Origin: Marisa cornuarietis
Taxonomy: Eukaryota; Mollusca; Gastropoda; Architaenioglossa; Ampullariidae
Direction of reading: 5' to 3'
NCBI GenBank assembly: GCA_004794655.1
Contig: SMMW01000576.1
Coordinates: forward strand, 3,175,501 to 3,239,500
Length of the DNA stretch: 64,000 nt
Shown: in pieces, positions 57,552 through 64,000 of the stretch
Position numbering within the stretch: the first letter of the stretch is position 1
Layout of the letters: every line of letters starts with the position of its first letter
The notes under the pieces: generated by a model
What the model saw: the letters and a program-made list of their open reading frames with translations, nothing else
Databases searched by the model: none
What the model was told of the DNA's origin: nothing
Made by a program: the position numbers and the translations under genes

Positions 57552-60500
57552 GTAGGCAAATAATAAACACAAAATTTGTATAGCGCATAGTCGCGCTCCA
57601 TATGATCATGCTCTTAGAGCTTAAGAACAAGATGGGCAACATATGAGGGACAGGAAAACAAACAACATATGAACGATGAAAGGATAAACAACAGTACCGA
57701 TGATGGATAAAGGTAAATACAAAAAACGTTAAGAAGATCCAACTAAGAAGGACAGAGTATCGTGATTTTGCAAAAGGAAGACAAGCAGGGAAGTAGCAAT
57801 AAGCAGAAAAGCGAGGAAGGGCTAGCATTGTGGAAACTAATGTTAGATGTAATGTTTAAGGAAGAGGTGCATATTCAGTGCCCATTTAGAAGATGCAATT
57901 GTGGGTAGGTGGCGGATATAGAAAGGAAGAAAGCTGCATTGTTTTGCTGCACAGTAACTAAACATTCTATGACCATATGTTGCTGTTCTGGTGACAGGAG
58001 TAGTCAGGAGGCGGTCGTCAGATGAGCAGCAGACTTGTCTAATTGTTGTTGGAGAGAAAGTGTGCTATTGAGAAATGACTGTGAACAGGTGGCTTTGTCA
58101 TTATGAGAAGTGTTGTAAAACACTATTGTTAATCTATTTTCTACTGTTATTGTTGTTGTTAATCTATTTTTAATTGTGCAGTGCTGCAGATAGTATGAAT
58201 TTAGGTGGTTTGACTAATGTGATTTTCTCAGTTTGTGTACAGAATGGTTGCAACATTATCCTCATAAAGTCATATTTGAAAGAAACTGGAGAAGCAGCTT
58301 ATAAGCTTGCACAAGGAGTTTGTTTTACCATGACCCTTATAAAGCGTGAACCATTTATAAGTGACCCTTTTTGTTAAATTTCAGAGAAATGTGAAATGAA
58401 ATCACCACTGTTAACAAAAAAAGGATGAACTCAATACCAGTTTAGCAAATACAGAAATTCACTTTGACACTTTTTTCTTGCAATGTATGGCTCATGCATT
58501 TAAAGTGCTCTTGATTTATTTTCAACTGAACAGTGATTTCTTTTTAACATATGGTGATCATGGTTATCAACTTTGTTTGTAGGATAGGGTAAATGGATCA
58601 TGTATACTAAAGAAACTTCAGTTTAGCAACTATACAGGGCAACAGCAGTACTTGGTACATTTTGTGCTAATTGACTATATATAATGAAATAATCTGTCTT
58701 TTTTCAGTGCTAGGTGTATGCTTTCATCCTGTTGTGACAGTTAACAGCTTTGCTTCCTAAATAGTAAAAGACTGGCAGTAAAGGCCCTTCTTAACCAGGA
58801 AAATGTTGAATATTTGAAGGTCACAGGAAACTAGTGGTTTGGGGGCAGATGTTCAGTACATTTGAATGTTGGTAAAAGTGCTGCTAAGTTCAAACTTGTT
58901 TGCCAAAAATATGTCAGTACAATAGGACTTTGGGACACATTGGAGGTTTGACAATTGGATACTTTGCCAAATTTGGTTAAGAACGACCTTTGCCCTTCCA
59001 CCTCCTCCCATACCACACTATGTTGACCATTACCAAATATTTCTTTGAAGGCATATTAATCATTGTTATGTTATTGCGCGATCTCTCAACACATTTTTGT
59101 AAAAGCTATCCTTTTAGCAATCTTTAACGAGAATATGTTCAGTTACTGATTTCTATAAACATTTCTTTTTTCTGCAGGAATCAAAGCAGACAATAACTTC
59201 TATTACATTGGAGAAAACATCATCCTCCATTGCTACTCACAGCAGCCAACTTCTGACATCACATTTGTTTACAATGAAGACATTCTAGTTCCACAGGAAT
59301 ATATCACAGTAGTCAATGAAACATACACCTTTATGCAAATAGTTTTGAATGAGTCCTACCCTTCTTTAAATGTGTTCTACTGCAAAAATGGGAGCACATT
59401 CATTGGAACCAAAGAAATTTATCTTGAATGTAAGTTTAACTGCACTGCATTTAAAATTATTGGATTATCTAATAAAAAAAGTAATTATTTAAAGTTTAAA
59501 CCATTAGTACCAATGCTGTTTTGGTTCATTTGTTAAAAATGAAGAACTGGATGCAGAAACATCAGCCATTGGTGTATATTCTGCCCAAATCTGGGTTTTT
59601 TTCTTACTGACTTGTCTGTCAGAAAGATTATTTTCCTAGTCTGAATTGCTTGTGTGCATTCATGTGGGCTTTGGACACGTCTTGTTCAACCCTGCATTTT
59701 ATGTTTTTTGACTTGCTCTCTCCCTCCTTCCACCCAACAACTCACAGGTGGGTCAAACATGTGGCATATCTGTTTTGGATTTGTACCTGTGCTGTACAAT
59801 TTCTCCCATTCTTCAGATCTGTTTGAAGAAAAAACTGTCAAAATGACTTTATTTTGCTTTTCACTTTTCTTATATTTGGCAGATCCTCCACAAAATGTGA
59901 CTGGTCTGAAATATGAATATTATGATCAAGACGATTTTAAGGCTTCTTGGAACCTTCCCATAGATTCCTATAGATTTGGACTGGATACAGTAGCTTTCCT
60001 GAACTCTACCACTGTTATATCAGCTGAGTATGCTGGGTCTGAAGAAGAGTGAGTATTGGAATAGTGGTTCAATATAAAATGTAATGTACATAATACACAA
60101 TTTTTACATGTATCTTTAAGCACATTGATAGTGTGAATGTTTTTATGTGTCTCTGTGTATTATAAATGTTACTCTACAAATAATACTGGCTATGTCATGA
60201 TTGTGAACATTGGTTATTTAAAAACAGGTACTCTCTAGTAAATGGAGGGATTGTGGATTTTTGCAGAGGCATATCCTGGAAAAAATGCAGTGAAATTACA
60301 AAGACAAGTTGCACAGTCTATGAAGTGCATGATTTAACAAAAATATCATTACGTGTAAATATTACCAATGTGAGGCGAAACAACACAGTCACAACATCAT
60401 TCAGAAACCTCTTTTTGGACAATAGTGGTAAGTTATTTACGTTGTGCTAGTCATTATGCAAGATAAATGTTGTTTTATAAATATCTTTACCGCCATATTT

Positions 60501-63500
60501 CTAAAACTGCTTTCGTGACTTTTCTTTTTTTTCTGAGAATAATACTGAAGGCATGGGGTCTGAATGGGTCAATGTCAGTTGAAAGTCTTTTGTGTTAAAT
60601 GTACGCAATTATTTCTTGAGGGCATAATCTTTCAACTAGGAGATAATTTCAAAGTGCAAAAGTTGATGATAGAATTTTTAGAAGGTCCATACATTTTAGG
60701 GTGACTGCACTTTTCATAATACTGACTTGATCGCCATAAGTGATTTTTTTAACGGTCCTTTTCTTTCCCAGTTAGACCAGCTCCAGTGAAGATGAAAAAG
60801 CCCGTGTTACTGAATAGCACCTGTGGAGTTGTGTCCTGGACTTCTTTTAAAGTTTATCCAAAATTTAAGGTTTCTGGAACTGCAGTAAATGTAATTAATG
60901 CTTAACTTTTCATTCTTTAAGAATTAATTGTCTGAATCTTAATAAAAGAGTTGGCATCTTTTCCCCTCTTTTTTTTTTGTATTTGCGGACCCATTTGTAT
61001 TTTCAAGCTATTAATTGCTTTGAAGGTTGGGAATTATGCTATCTCTGACAAGGGAGAATAAAGTAAAATAAATCTTGTTACTGAAGGATCTTAGAGAGGT
61101 ATAATCACAGACAACAGTAGTCTCTTCGTCCTTTAATAATAATCACAAGTTTTCACAAAAGAGAAGAACGACATACATTCATGTCATATAACAAGTAATT
61201 CCCCATCAACTATGATCTTATCCTTGAAGATAGTCATGACTTGCATTTTACTTTTTTCATTGACAACGAAAATGCAAAACTTGTTTTAAAAAATTTGATA
61301 AAGTGAAGCAGCTTTCAATTATTTAAAAAAATCTGGATTATGTTGTCACACTATCAGTTTGACTATGACATACCACAGGAATCAGTTCTTCTCTGTTTAC
61401 ATTAAAAGTTCAGCTCCTCTCTGATATGCATCATACTCATCATGGCATAGTTCTAATTCATTGTTGTGCCATGTCAATTATGCTAATATAAAAAATATGT
61501 AAAATTAAAATTAGATGTATATGTTCTTGCTTCTTAGCAGTTTACATGACAATATGCAATCTACATTTTACTGTAAATAATGCAGGAGAAAATACTGAAT
61601 TTGTATACTATTATTATAATTTAGTCATTGCCCAGACAGTTAAAGCCAAAATGTACATAGAAATAAATTATATGAATCATTTTATCTTTGTACCAGCTTG
61701 TACTTTTACATATAAAGCAGAATTGCATCATAATATCATTGTGTTATATTTTCATATATGAAGACGACAACTTCAAAAAATAAGATTGCCATATGTGAGC
61801 TGCATCCATTCCATAACTACACTGTGACTGTTCAAGCCTTACCACTTGAGGGGTATCCTAGTGAAGAGAGAAGTGCTATCCTTCACATGCCACAGGATGG
61901 TATATTTTATGATGCATGTTTTTTCAAAACGTTTGATGGGAGGATAATCAGAAATAATACAATATGATTAAATTTTAGTGAAGTCATGAAATAAAATTTA
62001 AAAGTCCATAAAATATAACAAATATGCAAAATAATCATTATAAATCCTAATAGATTAGATTCTATTTTGTTGTGTTTGGCAAATTGTTTTTGTGAAGCTC
62101 CCACCTCAGGTCCAGAGTTGATAGATGGAGGTTTTTATAGAGATTCATGTGCAGCAAGAGGCGGATACCAGAATCAAACAGTCTACATTTACTTTAAGGT
62201 ATGCTACTCATGATCATATTAAGGCTAGGTATTTTTCCTCTGTCATGAGGAAACATAAGTAAGTTGTATTTGAAATCTCTTATCTTCAGTGATCATGCCT
62301 CGGCAGGATCAAATTACATGCAAACAGTTTGCATTGTTTCATCTTCAATGTGTGAATTCTAATGAAGGATGAGAATGGTTGTCTCATACTGCAGAATTTT
62401 CTTCTGCCTTTGTCATGTTGTGGGGAAAAAAAGAAAGCTCTTCCTCGGGGTTCTCAGAATGTGTGTACAGACTTATTGTGGATTCAGAGGGGTTAAAAAA
62501 AAAAATCAGGTGCAGCATAAGTGAAAGGTATGACTAACATAATGGGATCACCATAAGACACCAGTATGCCCACTTCAACCACAACTATCTGACGATCTTA
62601 TGAACCTGTGCCTGCTTTGAGAATATTTAGTGCTGATGATCTTGCTGTTTGGACAGAAGCAGAAGTGAAGCATTACTGCATTGTGATAAACTTAGGAAGT
62701 AGTAAATTTCACCTTGACTGAGGGGTTACCTTCATGTAAATTGTGTACAAAAATTATTTGTTTTAGAAAATGTATGTCTTTTAAGATTGCTTTTAACATG
62801 ACAGTGTTCTTTTTTTGCAGCCAGTAAAGTTGGAACATAGAAATGGTTTGATCATAAACTACACTGCCAATTTGACTACTGAACACCAGACAACAGCTTC
62901 CATATATTCTCTCAGTAATCCTGAGAGCAATTCCTTGTTGGTATCTGTACCATGTGGAAAAGGGTTTATTCTTAATATCTATGCAGCTACACATGTAGGT
63001 TACTCACCTGCAACAAATTTCCAGATACCTGCTGTTGATAAAGGTAGCTAATGGCAAGTGTGCACATGAAAAAGAAAGAAATAGAGAGAGGGAAGTTATA
63101 GCGCATTTTAAGGCCATTTTTCATTTTATATCACCAGGATTTTTTGTAGGAAATTTGTGGTTCCTTTTGCATTTGATAATTTTTGCTCAAAAGCTATGCA
63201 CGCCACATCTATCAGGGTCCAAGTAATTACTGAGAAAGTGTTAGCATTTGCATGAATATACTTAAACCCATGAGTGTGTGTGGCCTTTTGCACAAACTTA
63301 CACATACACTTGCACACACACACACTCTCTCTCTCTTTGTCTCTTTCTGTACGAATTCACTGATTATTCAATCTTCATTGATCAGACACTTCAGGTATAT
63401 ACATTGATGAAAATGTTCTTGTCAGTTGATTGTTCTTCACACTTTACTAAAATCTAGTGTGGTAGATTAAAGAGTCTGTGATCAAACTAACATGCAGCAG

Positions 63501-63685
63501 GTCTGGTAATAGTTGCAGAACTGCAGGCAGCTCTGCATAAAATGGACCTACACATTAAAGAATCTGGTGATGATGGATCTGTTAAAACTGCTCACTGGGT
63601 GTGGAAGCCAGAATTTCTTATAGATCACCTTGTATTGTATTACTGTGAAAGGAAGACGCCATTTACTTTGGCTTGTAATGAAGAG
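57458..63685 (+). CDS. Receptor gene 2 (partial): class I cytokine receptor paralogue, single Ig-FN3 cassette
   Basis: Tandem paralogue of gene 1, cut by the window end. Coding exons: 57458-57551, 59178-59429, 59883-60048, 60267-60427, 60772-60890, 61764-61899, 62098-62198, 62821-63043, 63519-63685; sum 1,419 nt (473 codons), in frame throughout. Intron phases repeat gene 1 exactly (1,1,2,1,0,1,0,1,0) and four exons have identical length (252, 161, 119, 136 nt). It has one cassette, against two in gene 1. The two remaining FN3 parts, TM, Box1 and tail should lie 3' of the window. Codons are AT-richer than those of cassettes A and B. Sequence divergence outside structural residues is high, so ligands may differ. 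Confidence 0.83.
57557..58090 (-). mobile_element. Second L2/CR1-like LINE 3' fragment, in gene 2 intron 1
   Basis: Matches the 3'UTR and end of the ORF of the 18,897-19,843 element (GGGCTAGCATTGTG, GTAGGTGGCGGATAT, ACCATATGTTGCTGTTCTGG, GACAGG) on the same strand but with a broken frame. It starts immediately after gene 2 exon 1. Confidence 0.8.
59178..59429 (+). CDS. Gene 2 exon 2: Ig-like domain
   Basis: GIKADNNFYYIGENIILHCY ... VVNETYTFMQIVLNES ... VFYCKNG. Same 252-nt length and phase as exon 2 of gene 1, with the shared YY-GEN and VVNETY landmarks and the Cys pair. Acceptor TCTGCAG, donor GTAAGT. Confidence 0.85.
59883..60048 (+). CDS. Gene 2 exon 3: start of FN3
   Basis: YPPQNVTGLKYEYYDQDDFK then ASWNLPI; closest to cassette B exon 6. 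Acceptor TTGGCAG, donor GA|GTGAGT, phase 1 to 2. Confidence 0.86.
60267..60427 (+). CDS. Gene 2 exon 4: end of FN3
   Basis: 161 nt from the AG of TTTTTGCAG: GISWKKC, a further Cys, then ISLRVNITNVRRNNTVTTSF. An alternative in-frame acceptor (AAAACAG, exon from 60,228) would add 13 residues; the equal length with gene 1 favours 60,267. Donor GTAAGT. Confidence 0.8.
60772..60890 (+). CDS. Gene 2 exon 5: first half of second FN3
   Basis: 119 nt. VRPAPVKMKKPVLLNSTCGV then VSWTSFKVYPKFK. Matches gene 1 exon 8 in length, phase and the NSTC landmark. Acceptor TTTCCCAG, donor GTAATT. Confidence 0.83.
60891..61763 (+). other. Gene 2 intron 5, nothing recognised
   Basis: AT-rich, no repeat or ORF of note. 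The other gene 2 introns (58,091-59,177; 59,430-59,882; 62,199-62,820; 63,044-63,518) are likewise featureless apart from a CA/CT run near 63,310-63,345. Confidence 0.4.
61764..61899 (+). CDS. Gene 2 exon 6: second half of FN3, WSXWS position
   Basis: 136 nt. TTTSKNKIAICELHPFHNYT, VTVQALPLEGY, LHMPQDG. The WSXWS position reads GYPSEERSA, so here too the motif is not canonical. Acceptor ATATGAAG, donor GTATAT, phase 0 to 1. Confidence 0.82.
62098..62198 (+). CDS. Gene 2 exon 7: start of next FN3
   Basis: APTSGPELIDGGFYRDSCAA then QTVYIYFK, matching gene 1 exon 10. Acceptor TTGTGAAG, donor AAG|GTATGC, phase 1 to 0. Confidence 0.84.
62821..63043 (+). CDS. Gene 2 exon 8: end of that FN3
   Basis: PVKLEHRNGLIINYTANLTT, SNSLLVSVPCGKGFILNIYA, GYSPATNFQIPAVDKG. 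Acceptor TTTTTTTGCAG, donor GTAGCT, phase 0 to 1. The VSVPCG-GF landmark is shared with gene 1 exon 11. Confidence 0.86.
63519..63685 (+). CDS. Gene 2 exon 9: start of following FN3
   Basis: ELQAALHKMDLHIKESGDDG, TAHWVWKPEFL, LVLYYCERK. Acceptor GTTGCAG; an upstream in-frame AG at 63,500 is possible, but the alignment with gene 1 exon 12 starts here. Donor GTGATT, phase 0. Last exon seen before the window ends. Confidence 0.78.
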
Positions 63686-63754
63686 GTGATTGTTTTTTGG
63701 ATTTAAAGATCTCTGCTTGATGTTTGCTTATGTTGCTGTTTTATAGTATTTGCA

Positions 63755-63965
63755 TGAGGCTTCATAACCTAGTGATTAGTGCTTTCAACTGAGGAGCAGA
63801 AAGTTTCTGGTTCAAAGCCTTTGGAATTAAGGCTGTGGCTGGGAAACAGCCTCTGCTCACTCAAAAGCTGTCCAGCAGAAATGAGTTCCTGTTTTATCAG
63901 GGAAGATAAAGGTCAATATTGGGTTCTGCTTTCACATGCCATTCCTAAGAACCATTTACAATGGC
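63755..63965 (+). mobile_element. tRNA-derived SINE in gene 2 intron
   Basis: AACCTAGTGATTAGTGCTTT (A-box-like), TTCTGGTTCAAAGCC (B-box-like) about 35 nt later, then a tail with AGCTGTCCAGCAGAAATGAG. It lies 70 bp after gene 2 exon 9. Confidence 0.68.
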
Positions 63966-64000
63966 CAAGAGGATATGGAAGTCTCTGGCTTCTTAATTTA

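Overview
The window is animal nuclear DNA. Genes are split into short coding blocks with GT-AG (one GC-AG) introns of 0.1 to 4.4 kb, and the introns and flanks are crowded with decayed LINEs, LTR elements, tRNA-derived SINEs, MITEs and microsatellites. The receptor type together with this repeat mix suggests a lophotrochozoan, most probably a gastropod mollusc. That is inference; no species-specific sequence was recognised.

The only confident genes are two head-to-tail paralogues of a class I cytokine receptor of the gp130/Domeless type, both on the + strand. Gene 1 (coding 12,621-44,245) is complete. It was rebuilt here from 19 coding exons totalling 3,981 nt (1,326 residues plus stop), and every junction keeps the frame. 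Order: signal peptide; two tandem copies (A and B) of a three-exon cassette holding an Ig-like domain and the first fibronectin III (FN3) half of the cytokine-binding module; the second FN3 half; three more FN3-like domains; a transmembrane segment; a Box1-like JAK-docking motif; and a 435-residue last exon with tyrosine motifs. Gene 2 (57,458 to beyond the window) has one cassette. Its exons match gene 1 one for one in phase, and many match exactly in length (252, 161, 119 and 136 nt). It leaves the window after the exon equivalent to gene 1 exon 13.

1-12.6 kb holds no intact gene. It carries a decayed piece of a third receptor copy (about 1,230-1,735) split by a 266-bp inverted-repeat element, an LTR fragment, an RTE-like LINE fragment split by a 618-bp MITE, SINEs, a 42-bp minisatellite and microsatellites. 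12.7-44 kb is gene 1, whose introns hold an I/R1-like LINE with RNase H, LINE endonuclease pieces, an L2/CR1-like LINE nested in a probable solo LTR, a YqaJ-exonuclease/SWIM relic, a solo LTR, a Ty3/Gypsy pol relic, a nearly full-length decayed RTE LINE and a second copy of the MITE. 44-57 kb is intergenic, with a 2-3 kb tandem duplication, two further solo LTRs with 4-bp target duplications, nested LINE fragments and an inverted repeat pair. 57-64 kb is the first half of gene 2.

The two receptors would act at the cell surface upstream of JAK/STAT. The most unusual points are the duplicated Ig-FN3 cassette of gene 1, whose exon phases would allow A, B or both to be used; a perfect 150-bp tandem duplication that creates a second splice acceptor leading straight to a stop codon; and the absence of a canonical WSXWS motif in both genes.
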